The position numbers and the translations under genes are program-made. A DNA stretch of 64,000 nucleotides from an uncultured Microbacterium sp. (GTDB lineage: Bacteria > Actinomycetota > Actinomycetes > Actinomycetales > Microbacteriaceae): positions 434,001-498,000 of the forward strand of contig NZ_CANLCY010000005.1 in the NCBI RefSeq assembly GCF_947489255.1. The letters run 5' to 3'. Numbering within the stretch: the stretch's first letter is position 1; each line of letters starts with the position of its first letter. Under the pieces are notes generated by a model. The model ran no database searches, was not told where the DNA came from, and was given only the letters and a program-made list of their open reading frames with translations. Shown here in pieces: positions 32,675 through 40,543 of the stretch.

Positions 32675-35600
32675 ATGACGCATCGACACCCCCTCCCCCT
32701 CCGACGCCTGCTCGCGGCCGCCACCGCTGCCGTTCTCGCCGGGGCGCTGGCATCCCCCCTCGCTGCCGCCGCGGCGACGGGCGTGCCCACCGATCCGAAC
32801 GACGGTGTGCCGCGCGTCGACCCGCCGGTCACGTACGCGAAGTTCGAGCCGCTCGCCGATCCCGGCCGCGGTTCCGGCGACTACTTCCAGCCGAAGTGGT
32901 ACGACACCGACGGCCGGCACATCCAGGCGCACGGCGGGCAGGTCGTCACGACCCAGGAGAACGGGCAGACCGTCTACTACTGGTACGGCGAAGACCGCAC
33001 GAACGGGTACTGGAACAGCCCCGGCGTCGCGGTCTACCGCTCGACGGATGCCATGAACTGGACCAACCTCGGCGACGCCCTGCGCAGCATCACGACGCGC
33101 GACGACCTGCTCACCCCGTACTTCGAGAACCTCTACGACACCGTCGACGAGAACGGGCAGCCGCGAAACGAGAAGATCGACGCGCTCGCCTACCACCTGA
33201 ATTCGCAGCGCTCGGCGGACTACACCGCCATCTTCGAGCGCCCCAAGGTGCTGCACAACGACGCCACCGGTCAGTGGGTCATGTGGTGGCACGCCGACGG
33301 ACGCACCGAGCCCGGTGGCAGCACCTACGCCCGCTCGATGGCCGCGGTCGCCGTGTCGGATTCGCCGACCGGCCCCTTCCGCATGGTGGGCGCCTACCGC
33401 ATGCCGAACCGCACCGACTACAAGGGCTGCTCGCAGTACGCCGTTCCCGGCCAGGCGCGCGACATGACCGTCTTCCAGGATGACGACGGCAAGGCCTACA
33501 TCTCGTACTCGTCCGAGGAGAACTCCTCGCTCTACATCGCCGAGCTCGACGACAGCTACACCAACGTCGTGAAGACGACCGACTCGGACACCCTCGACGT
33601 GCACCAGTACTCGGAGGACGGCCGCTACCCCTACGTCTTCGCCGACGGCACGGCCGACGCTCCGGTGCGCGGCGAGGACTTCCAGATCGTGAAGGAGTGC
33701 GGTTACCTCGAGGCACCCGCCATCTTCGAGCGCGACGGGACCTACACCGCGATCGCCTCCGGCGCGACCGGGTGGGCCCCGAACCCGCAGACCTACTACA
33801 CCGCTCAGAGCCTCATGGGCACGTGGATCCGCGGCGTCCAGGCGGGCGATGCCAACGAGAACACCTGGTACGCCAGCATGCCCGACGGTTCGGACGGCCT
33901 TCTCTCGGTCGGCGACACGAACCGTTCGACGTTCGGCTCGCAGTCGACCAATGTCTTCGAGCTCGAGCCGGGCAAGTTCGTCTACATGGGCGACCGCTGG
34001 AACGAGGGACAGTCGGACTCGACCTACGTCTGGCTGCCGCTCACGGTCGGCGAGAACGGCCGCCTCGAGATGCACAACCCCGCCGCCGAAGACCCCGCGC
34101 GCTACGGCGACGGCTGGGACGCCTCGTACTGGGATGACAAGGGCTTCGGCCACGGCACCTGGTCGCTCACCCCGAACGCGGTGCCCGAGACCGTGCGCCG
34201 TGGAACCACCGCGAACCTGCCCGCGACGGTGAACGTCGATTCGAACGGAACGGTGTCGGCCGTCGCCGTGACGTGGTCGGAGGTGGACACCAGCGTTCTC
34301 GGCCCGCAGACGGTGACCGGCACGCTCGCCGCCGACGCGGACTTCACCGTGGGGCGCAGCTTCCAGCGCACGATCACCGTCACCGAGCCCGGCATCGCCG
34401 ACATCGCCTCCGAGGCGACGGTGTCGGCATCCAGCCGCAACGACCTCGTCGGCACGATCGTCGACGGCAACCCCACCGGCAAGGGCTGGGACGACTGGAC
34501 CGGCAACGGCTATCCGCGCGACAGCTGGCTGCAGTTCGACTGGGGCGTGACCCGCACGTTCGACTCGATCGTCGTGCACACCTACAAGGACGGCTCCACG
34601 GCGACGTGGCCCTCGCGCATCCAGGCGCAGTACCGCGACTCCTCGGGCGCCTGGGTCGACACCGAGGTGGGGGCGACTCTGGCTCAGGATGCCACGCAGG
34701 CGGCGCCCGTGGCCGTGATCGACGCCCGCGCCCTGCCCGCGGCGAGCGCCCTGCGTCTGCGGCTGACGAGCGAGGCGAACACCTGGCAGTCGATCGCGGA
34801 GGTCGACGTCTGGGGCAACGCCTCGATCCCGAACGTGTGCCGCGGCGGCGACGCCACGGTCTCGGCATCCTTCCACCAGACGAAGTGGGCCACGATGCCC
34901 GCCGCCAACGCGTGCGACGGCAAGCAGAACACGCAGTGGTCGACCTGGACCGATGCGGGATTCCAGGATGCCGCGGCCTTCACGCTCGAGACGATGGAGA
35001 TCCACCGCCTCGACCACGTCTCGTTCACCAACATCGAGGGCTCGATCACCGGCGTCTCGGCCGAGTATCGGACTCCGGGAGGCGAGTGGACCCCGGTCGC
35101 TCCGACCGGCGACGCTCCCGTGGTCGTGAACGGCACCGAGACGACCCTGTCGTTCACGAAGGTGCTCGCCACGGGCCTGCGCCTGACCTTCGCGACCCCC
35201 GGGTCGTACCTGAAGATCCCGGAGATCGTCGTCCCCGAAGCCGGAGGGATCGCGGCGATCACCCCGATGCTCTCCCCCGAAGCGCCGGCCACCGGCTGGT
35301 ACCGCGGACCGGTCGCGGTGCAGCTCTCGCACGACGGTAACGACCAGGTCATCGTGCAGCACCGCACCGACGGCGGCGACTGGGTCGACGGCACGACGTT
35401 CGAGGTCACCGGAGACGGCGCACACCTCGTCGACTACCGCGCTCTGCTCGACGACGTCGAGCAGGAGGGCGTCTCGGGGTCGCTGACCGTGCGCATCGAC
35501 GCGACCGCACCGGTGACCGGAGCGAGCGTCGCGGATGCCGCCGCGGCGACCCGCACCCTGGTCCTCCCCGACGTCGCGGCTCCGGTCATCGCCCGCGGTC

Positions 35601-36079
35601 AGGTCGTCACGCTCGAGGCGACGGATGCCACCTCCGGTGTGGCCTCCACGGAGTACTCGCTCGACGCGGGTTCGACGTGGACGACCGGGACAGAGATCGC
35701 CCTCACGACGGTGGGGACGTACCAGGTGTCGTTCCGATCGACGGATGTCGCGGGCAACGTCGAGCAGGTCCGCACCGCCGAGGTGACGGTCACGGCCCAG
35801 GGCGGCACCGACCCGGGACCCACGCCCGGCGGCACCGACCCCGGCACGACGCCCGGCGGAAGCGGGGCGGGCACGACGCCCGGTGGGAACGGCGCGGGCA
35901 CGACGCCCGGCGGGAACGGGGCGGGGTCTGCACCGGCCGGCGACCGCGCGGCATCCGGTTCCGCCCCCGGCGGCCTCGCACTCACCGGGACCGAGCCGCC
36001 CCTCGCCCTCACCGTGATCGCCCTCGGCGCGGTGATCGCGGGTGCCGCGCTGGTGCTCGTCCGCCGCCGCCGCGCCTGA
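32675..36079 (+). CDS. wall-anchored multidomain GH43 glycosidase
   Basis: A 1134-residue exported protein. Signal peptide (LRRLLAAATAAVLAGALASPLAAAAA); a GH43 catalytic domain at about 45-480 (GRHIQAHGGQVVTTQENGQTV, QARDMTVFQDDDGKAYISY, YLEAPAIFERDGTYT), reminiscent of exo-beta-1,3-galactanase-like GH43; Ig-like domain about 490-560 (VPETVRRGTTANLPATVNVD); F5/8-type C/CBM32-like domains about 565-850; an Ig-like triple (STEYSLDAGSTWT); a Gly/Thr/Pro repeat linker; and LALTGTE plus a hydrophobic helix and VRRRRA. That end fits an LAxTG sorting signal for a class E sortase. The ATG at 32675 starts the signal peptide. The true substrate is unknown. Confidence 0.85.
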   Translation: MTHRHPLPLRRLLAAATAAVLAGALASPLAAAAATGVPTDPNDGVPRVDPPVTYAKFEPLADPGRGSGDYFQPKWYDTDGRHIQAHGGQVVTTQENGQTVYYWYGEDRTNGYWNSPGVAVYRSTDAMNWTNLGDALRSITTRDDLLTPYFENLYDTVDENGQPRNEKIDALAYHLNSQRSADYTAIFERPKVLHNDATGQWVMWWHADGRTEPGGSTYARSMAAVAVSDSPTGPFRMVGAYRMPNRTDYKGCSQYAVPGQARDMTVFQDDDGKAYISYSSEENSSLYIAELDDSYTNVVKTTDSDTLDVHQYSEDGRYPYVFADGTADAPVRGEDFQIVKECGYLEAPAIFERDGTYTAIASGATGWAPNPQTYYTAQSLMGTWIRGVQAGDANENTWYASMPDGSDGLLSVGDTNRSTFGSQSTNVFELEPGKFVYMGDRWNEGQSDSTYVWLPLTVGENGRLEMHNPAAEDPARYGDGWDASYWDDKGFGHGTWSLTPNAVPETVRRGTTANLPATVNVDSNGTVSAVAVTWSEVDTSVLGPQTVTGTLAADADFTVGRSFQRTITVTEPGIADIASEATVSASSRNDLVGTIVDGNPTGKGWDDWTGNGYPRDSWLQFDWGVTRTFDSIVVHTYKDGSTATWPSRIQAQYRDSSGAWVDTEVGATLAQDATQAAPVAVIDARALPAASALRLRLTSEANTWQSIAEVDVWGNASIPNVCRGGDATVSASFHQTKWATMPAANACDGKQNTQWSTWTDAGFQDAAAFTLETMEIHRLDHVSFTNIEGSITGVSAEYRTPGGEWTPVAPTGDAPVVVNGTETTLSFTKVLATGLRLTFATPGSYLKIPEIVVPEAGGIAAITPMLSPEAPATGWYRGPVAVQLSHDGNDQVIVQHRTDGGDWVDGTTFEVTGDGAHLVDYRALLDDVEQEGVSGSLTVRIDATAPVTGASVADAAAATRTLVLPDVAAPVIARGQVVTLEATDATSGVASTEYSLDAGSTWTTGTEIALTTVGTYQVSFRSTDVAGNVEQVRTAEVTVTAQGGTDPGPTPGGTDPGTTPGGSGAGTTPGGNGAGTTPGGNGAGSAPAGDRAASGSAPGGLALTGTEPPLALTVIALGAVIAGAALVLVRRRRA
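35814..35935 (+). repeat. tandem repeat encoding Gly-Thr-Pro wall-spanning linker
   Basis: Four to five imperfect units of about 27-30 bp encode (TPGGNGAGT)-like repeats just before the sorting signal of the GH43 protein. Such repeats change length by slippage. Confidence 0.7.
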
Positions 36080-36116
36080 CGCCCCTCGATCGCCACGGGA
36101 CCGTTGCGACGGTTCC

Positions 36117-36330
36117 GGGGCGATCGTGTGTCCGGGGCGACCGCGTGTGAGGGGCGATCGCGTGTCCGGGGCGATCGGGCATCCGGAGCGACCGGGCGTC
36201 CAGGGCGACCGGGCGCCGGGCGCCGGGCGCCGGGCGCCGGGCGCCGGGGCGAGCGGGCATCCGGTACGACCGGGCGTCCAGGGCGACCGCGTGCCCGGGG
36301 CGATCGCGTGTCCGGGGCGATCGCGTGTCC
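36117..36330. repeat. 17-bp tandem repeat array
   Basis: About 11-12 degenerate copies of GGGGCGATCGCGTGTCC fill the 297-nt gap between the GH43 and dehydrogenase genes, interrupted in the middle by a run of GGGCGCC units. Several units contain the palindrome GCGATCGC. No gene or promoter was recognised inside. Confidence 0.8.
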
Positions 36331-36376
36331 GGGAGTCGCCGCGGGCGGCGCCCGACCGCTTGAGAGGATGGATGCC

Positions 36377-37417
36377 ATGCGCGCGATGATCATGGACGCC
36401 CTGGCCGAGCCCCTCGCGGTGCGCGAGGTCCCCGCGCCGTCGGCGCCGGCCGGAGGCGTGGTGGTCGAGGTGCACGCGACGGGACTCTGCAAGAGCGACT
36501 GGCACGCGTGGGTCGGTCACGACGACGTCGCCCTCCCCCACGTGCCCGGTCACGAGCTGGCCGGCATCATCGTCGAGGTCGGCGAGGGTGTGCAGCGCTG
36601 GAGCGTGGGCGACCGCGTAACCGTGCCCTTCGTCATGGGCTGCGGCGCGTGCGAGTGGTGCCGGGGCGGAAACGCGCAGGTGTGCCCCGACCAGCAGCAG
36701 CCGGGCTTCACCCAGTGGGGCAGCTTCGCCGAGCGGGTGGTGCTGCGTGCGGCCGACACGAACGTCGTGCGCATCCCCGACGGCGTCTCGTTCGAGGCGG
36801 CGGCGGCCCTCGGATGCCGCTTCGCCACGGCCTACCGCGCCCTCACCGGCCGCGCCCGCGTGCAGGCCGGCGAGTGGGTCACGGTCGTCGGGGCCGGCGG
36901 GGTGGGCTTGAGCGCCGTGATGATCGGCGTCGCCCTCGGCGCGCGGGTGATCGTCGTCGATCGCACCCCCGCGGCTCTCGACGCGGCCCGCCGGCTCGGG
37001 GCGGAGCACACGCTCGTCGCCGGCGAGACCGACATCGCCGCGGCGGTGCACGAGATCACCGGCGGTGGAAGCCACGTGTCGGTCGACGCCGTCGGAAGCG
37101 CCCAGACCGCTCGCGACGCGGTGCTGAGCCTGCGCCGCCGCGGCCGGCACGTGCAGATCGGCCTGCTCCCCACCGACGACGGCCTGACCGCCATGCCGAT
37201 GGCACGCGTGATCGCCTGGGAGCTCGACCTGCTCGGCAGCCACGGCATGGCCGCTGTCGACTACCCCGAGATGCTCTCGCTCATCGACAGCGGCGCCCTG
37301 CGCCCCCAGGAACTCATCGAGCGCGTGATCGGTCTCGGCGAGGCCGCGACCCTGCTTCCGGCGATGGATGCCGCCTCCCCGGCCGGCATGACGATGATCG
37401 ACCCGCGGCGCGCCTGA
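36377..37417 (+). CDS. zinc-dependent alcohol dehydrogenase family protein
   Basis: A 346-residue medium-chain dehydrogenase. Catalytic zinc ligands in TGLCKSDWHAW and PGHELAG; structural zinc cysteines in GCGACEWCRGGNAQVCPD; NAD(P)-binding VVGAGGVGLSAV followed by VIVVDRTPAALDAARRLGA with an aspartate suggesting NAD. It oxidises an alcohol or polyol to a carbonyl; substrate not predictable. Start at ATG 36377, 7 nt after GAGGAT; ATG 36368 is also in frame. Confidence 0.9.
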   Translation: MRAMIMDALAEPLAVREVPAPSAPAGGVVVEVHATGLCKSDWHAWVGHDDVALPHVPGHELAGIIVEVGEGVQRWSVGDRVTVPFVMGCGACEWCRGGNAQVCPDQQQPGFTQWGSFAERVVLRAADTNVVRIPDGVSFEAAAALGCRFATAYRALTGRARVQAGEWVTVVGAGGVGLSAVMIGVALGARVIVVDRTPAALDAARRLGAEHTLVAGETDIAAAVHEITGGGSHVSVDAVGSAQTARDAVLSLRRRGRHVQIGLLPTDDGLTAMPMARVIAWELDLLGSHGMAAVDYPEMLSLIDSGALRPQELIERVIGLGEAATLLPAMDAASPAGMTMIDPRRA

Positions 37418-37533
37418 GCGCAGCGCGCGGCGCAGCGCGCGGGTGGCGCGGCAGGCGAGCGCGGCGCGGCGGGCGAACGCGGCGGTGCGGGCGAGCGCGG
37501 CGCGGCGGGCGCGCGCGGGGCGGTGCGGCGCCC
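37418..37533. repeat. GC-only low-complexity tract
   Basis: Runs of GCGCGGCGGGCGAGC-like sequence directly after the dehydrogenase stop. No gene seen. Confidence 0.6.
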
Positions 37534-37536
37534 TGG

Positions 37537-37915
37537 CATCCATGTCCCACTTATGGCCGGTCAACGCCCCTCACACCCACCACAAGTGGGACACAAACCA
37601 CCAGAAGTGGGACAAGGCTGCCCAGCTGCACCGGTGCACGCTGATCAAACGCAATGGCGGCACCGCGCGAGACCCAGACCCTCGCATCCATGTCCCACTT
37701 ATGGCCGGTCAACGCCCCTCACACCCACCACAAGTGGGACACACACCGCCAGAAGTGGGACAGGGCTGCCCAGTTGTACCGACGAGGCGCTGAGCGAACG
37801 CAATGGCGGCACCGCGCGAGACCCAGACCCTCGCATCCATGTCCCACTTATGGCCGGTCAACGCCCCTCACACCCACCAGAAGTGGGACACACACCGCCA
37901 GAAGTGGGACAAGGG
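37537..37915. repeat. 148/149-bp tandem repeat, about 2.6 copies
   Basis: Copies begin with CATCCATGTCCCACTTATGG at 37537, 37685 and 37834 (periods 148 and 149). Each holds TGTCCCACTT once and its complement AAGTGGGACA twice, so each unit can fold into a 10-bp hairpin. The spacer part (GGCACCGCGCGAGACCCAGA) is also repeated. The period is not a multiple of three and no gene is supported. G+C is lower than in the flanks. Confidence 0.85.
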
Positions 37916-38065
37916 TGGAGGGGCGTACCGCCGCGGCGCCGGTGCCGCGCAGCAGCGACTGAGCATCGACGAAGCAGCGAAGCGATGGACGGATGCCGCC
38001 TCGACAGCGCTCAGCAGCGACGCCCGCCCGAGCACGCCCAGCGAACGCGGCGACGCGGCGTGGTG

Positions 38066-38280
38066 GCCAGGCGCTGAAGTCTCAGGTGCGGGGCCAGGCG
38101 AAGGGGAAGGAGCCGGACGCCAGGCGCCACCGGCAAGGCCGGGGCCAGGCGCCGGGCCCAGAGCCAGGAGCCGGGCAAGGCGCTAGGCGCAGGGCCAGGC
38201 GCCGGGCGCAGAGCAAGGCGCCGGGCAAGGCGCCAGGCGCCAGGCGCGGGAAGGTCAGGCGCGAGGGTCAGGCGCGGGGA
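38066..38280. repeat. CAGGCGCCGGG low-complexity tract
   Basis: Irregular repeats of CAGGCGCCGGGC and AAGGCGCC follow the tandem array up to the end of the next gene. Between 37916 and 38066 nothing recognisable is present. Confidence 0.65.
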
Positions 38281-38702
38281 GCGGCGCCGTCGTCGCCGGA
38301 ACGCGGGGGGACCGAACCCTCCGACCGCGGCGCGGCATCCGGCGCGGTGCCCCCGGTGCGCGGGGCCTCGGCGCGCGGGGCCTCGGGCTGTGCCGAGGCG
38401 GTGGGGGTGGCGTCCGGGGCGTCCTTGGGGAGGAGCAGCGGACGGTCCACCGTGGCCGTGACCTTCGAGGGGTCGACGGCGAGCAGCATGAGCGCGACGC
38501 TCACGAGCACGATGATGAACGTCGCCCCGGCCGCCACGAGGGCGACGATGAGGGCGCGCTGGATCTGGTCGGCGGGGCGCGTCTGGAAGAACCCCATCGA
38601 CATGAGGGTCACGAAGCCGGCGAAGAGGGCGGCGACGAACGCCAGCCCGAGCAGCTGGACGGGCTTCATGAGGTCTTTGCGGGTGGTGGGCTTGTCGGTC
38701 AT
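38268..38702 (-). CDS. small two-helix membrane protein, unknown function
   Basis: A 144-residue protein with two membrane helices (LLGLAFVAALFAGFVTLMSMGF and ALIVALVAAGATFIIVLVSVALMLL) and a Pro/Ala-rich C-terminal tail of about 60 residues. The ATG overlaps the upstream stop as ATGA, so it is co-expressed with the DUF308-like gene. The C-terminus runs into the low-complexity tract. No family assigned with certainty. Confidence 0.65.
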   Translation of the reverse strand: MTDKPTTRKDLMKPVQLLGLAFVAALFAGFVTLMSMGFFQTRPADQIQRALIVALVAAGATFIIVLVSVALMLLAVDPSKVTATVDRPLLLPKDAPDATPTASAQPEAPRAEAPRTGGTAPDAAPRSEGSVPPRSGDDGAAPRA

Positions 38703-39331
38703 GACGCGGCCTCCTCGGAGGGTACGGCCGGAACGGGCTCGGTGCGGCGGGGCGAGAAGCCCGCGATCGCGAGGAACACGGCGATGACCGCCGCGTATCC
38801 GCCGAAGAGGCCCACGGCGATGGTGATCCCGGTGAGGGTGAACGACCCCGCGCCGGTGATGCTGTAGTCGAGCGCGTACTGCATCGGGGTGAGCAGGAGG
38901 ACGACCCCGAGGACGATGCCCAGGATGCCGATGAGCACGCCGTCGCGCACGCCCGCGGTGCGGCCGGCCTTGCGGTCGCGGAGCGCTCCGACGAGCTCGA
39001 TCACGCCCGAGACGACGGCCCACGTGATGACCAGCCCGAAGAACATGCCGGTGGTGCGCCACGGGCCGACGCTGGCGATCAATCCCGCCAGGAGCGACAC
39101 GGCCGCCATCAGCGCCGGGACGGCGCGCTCACCACGGGAGAACACGATCCACGCCGACGCCGCCCACGCGAGGCCGGTCGCCAGCGCGAAGCCGCTGAAG
39201 ACGATCAGACCGAGGACGGCGGAGTGGTCCGGCGAGAACGTGATCATCGCGGCCGCGAGGGCGGCGAAGAGGGCGCGCGCGAGCTGCAGATGGCGCAGAT
39301 CGAAGGCGCGTTCAGCAGGAGGAGTGGTCAC
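38699..39331 (-). CDS. multi-pass membrane protein resembling HdeD/DUF308 family
   Basis: A 210-residue protein with about six helices (ALFAALAAAMITF, VLGLIVFSGFALATGLAWAAS, TTGMFFGLVITWAVVSGVIELVGAL, GVLIGILGIVLGVVLLLTP). The paired-helix pattern with GVIELVGALRDRKAG resembles HdeD-like DUF308 proteins. GTG start; a TAGACT box lies at 39372-39367, 35 nt upstream. Function unknown. Confidence 0.65.
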   Translation of the reverse strand: MTTPPAERAFDLRHLQLARALFAALAAAMITFSPDHSAVLGLIVFSGFALATGLAWAASAWIVFSRGERAVPALMAAVSLLAGLIASVGPWRTTGMFFGLVITWAVVSGVIELVGALRDRKAGRTAGVRDGVLIGILGIVLGVVLLLTPMQYALDYSITGAGSFTLTGITIAVGLFGGYAAVIAVFLAIAGFSPRRTEPVPAVPSEEAAS

Positions 39332-39425
39332 GGAGGGTTCCCGACGGGCGAATGACGTTGGTATCCAGTCTATTCCTCGGGGGCTGAGCGGCCTCCGTGT
39401 GCGCCGACGTCGAGATATCCCCCGC

Positions 39426-40484
39426 TCACCCCGCGTGCGACAGGGCGTCGTCCTTCTCGGCCAGCGACCGCGCGACGGCCTCGGCGACACGGGCGTCCTC
39501 GGCCTCCTGGCGGCGGCGGCGACGCGCGCGCAGCCACCGCGGTCCGAAGACGGCCGCGAGCACGGCGAGCACCAGCACGGCGAGCAGCGGCCACGGCACG
39601 GCCGCGCCCACCGCGGACGCCTCGACGGGGTCGAGGGCGGTGATCGAGCCCGACGCGTCGGTGACCGTCGGGGTCGCCGTGACCGACGCCCACAGCAGGC
39701 CCATCGCCGCCACGCCGGACACGCGCACGTCGCGCGGCCACGTCTCCCCGGGCAGCAGCACCGGGGATGCGGCATCCGGTGCCGCCTCGGCGCGGCCCAG
39801 ACCGAAGGGTCCCGCGACGGCGTCGGTGTCGTCGGCGGTGAGCGAGACGTTGCCGGTGTTGTGGAGGCCGTAGTGCACCGTGGCATCGCCGAACAGGAAG
39901 GGGACGACGCCGCCGTCCCAGTCCACCCGCACGTCGTCGACCGAGAGGGCGGGCACGAGGTCACCGCCCACCCGGATGCCGGCCCGGATGCCGAGACGTC
40001 GATCGACGTTGACGTTCGCGGACTGGTCGGCGACGGTGAGCGAGGTCACGACGCCGCCGGCGTAGTCGCCGGGTGTCGCGTCGGCCGGCACGTCGACGGT
40101 GAACGGGACCTCGACGGTCTGCCCGGCGGGCACCGAGACGTGCCGCTGCGGCACGGCGATCCACTTGCCCACGCCGGTGGGCTGCTCCGCGGCGAGCCGC
40201 AGATCCACCGCGCCCGTCGAGGTGGTGTAGCCGTCGGCGGCGTAGACGTCGAGTTCGATCGCCTCGGTGCCGCGGTTCGCCACGACGAGCCCGTCGTCGA
40301 GGTGAGCGCCGGGGTTGAGGGCGTAGGAGAAGTTCGTGCGGTCGGCGCCCAGCGCGTTCGAGGCGGTGCGCACGGTCCAGCTGACGTCGTCGGTCGCGGC
40401 CGCGGCGGGGGACGCGCCCAGGAGCGCAGCCGCGGTCACCAGCGGCGCGAGGGTCAGGGCGACGAGACGGGGGGAGAGGTTCAT
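39426..40484 (-). CDS. DUF916 (WxL-interacting-type) exported membrane protein
   Basis: A 352-residue protein with a signal peptide (LALTLAPLVTAAALLGASPAAAA form, from MNLSPRLVALTLAP), a DUF916-type extracellular domain at about 35-135 (FSYALNPGAHLDDGLVVANRG, VPFTVDVPADATPGDYAGGV), a second beta domain to about 255, one membrane helix near 295-315 and a basic/acidic cytoplasmic tail. In Firmicutes such proteins bind WxL surface proteins and peptidoglycan. Its upstream neighbour carries a WxL-like domain, so a pairwise interaction is inferred. AAGGA ribosome-binding site. Confidence 0.82.
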   Translation of the reverse strand: MNLSPRLVALTLAPLVTAAALLGASPAAAATDDVSWTVRTASNALGADRTNFSYALNPGAHLDDGLVVANRGTEAIELDVYAADGYTTSTGAVDLRLAAEQPTGVGKWIAVPQRHVSVPAGQTVEVPFTVDVPADATPGDYAGGVVTSLTVADQSANVNVDRRLGIRAGIRVGGDLVPALSVDDVRVDWDGGVVPFLFGDATVHYGLHNTGNVSLTADDTDAVAGPFGLGRAEAAPDAASPVLLPGETWPRDVRVSGVAAMGLLWASVTATPTVTDASGSITALDPVEASAVGAAVPWPLLAVLVLAVLAAVFGPRWLRARRRRRQEAEDARVAEAVARSLAEKDDALSHAG

Positions 40485-40501
40485 GGGGGTCCTTCGGGAG
40501 A

Positions 40502-40532
40502 GGCCGGCGGGGAGGGGTGCTCCCCGCCGGCC
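40502..40532. terminator. intercistronic hairpin
   Basis: A perfect 13-bp stem (GGCCGGCGGGGAG with complement) and 5-nt loop fill most of the 59-nt gap between the WxL-fusion gene and the DUF916 gene. It may lower expression of the downstream membrane partner. Confidence 0.7.
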
Positions 40533-40543
40533 CGGATCGCTGG

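Noticed and set aside
36117..36330. Replication-origin-like iterons
   Set aside because: No dnaA/repA gene, no DnaA boxes and no AT-rich unwinding region nearby; kept only as a tandem repeat.
32582..37564. 1660-residue minus-strand frame spanning the GH43 and dehydrogenase genes
   Set aside because: It crosses two real genes and the 17-bp repeat array; composition is Arg/Gly/Val-biased and typical of antisense high-GC frames.
37537..37915. CRISPR-like array
   Set aside because: Units are 148-149 bp with nearly identical spacers and only about 2.6 copies; no cas genes are present.
37443..38186. Plus-strand frames through the 148-bp repeats
   Set aside because: The repeat period is not a multiple of three, so the apparent repeats in the translations shift frame between copies; no start signal, and the sequence is open in all frames.
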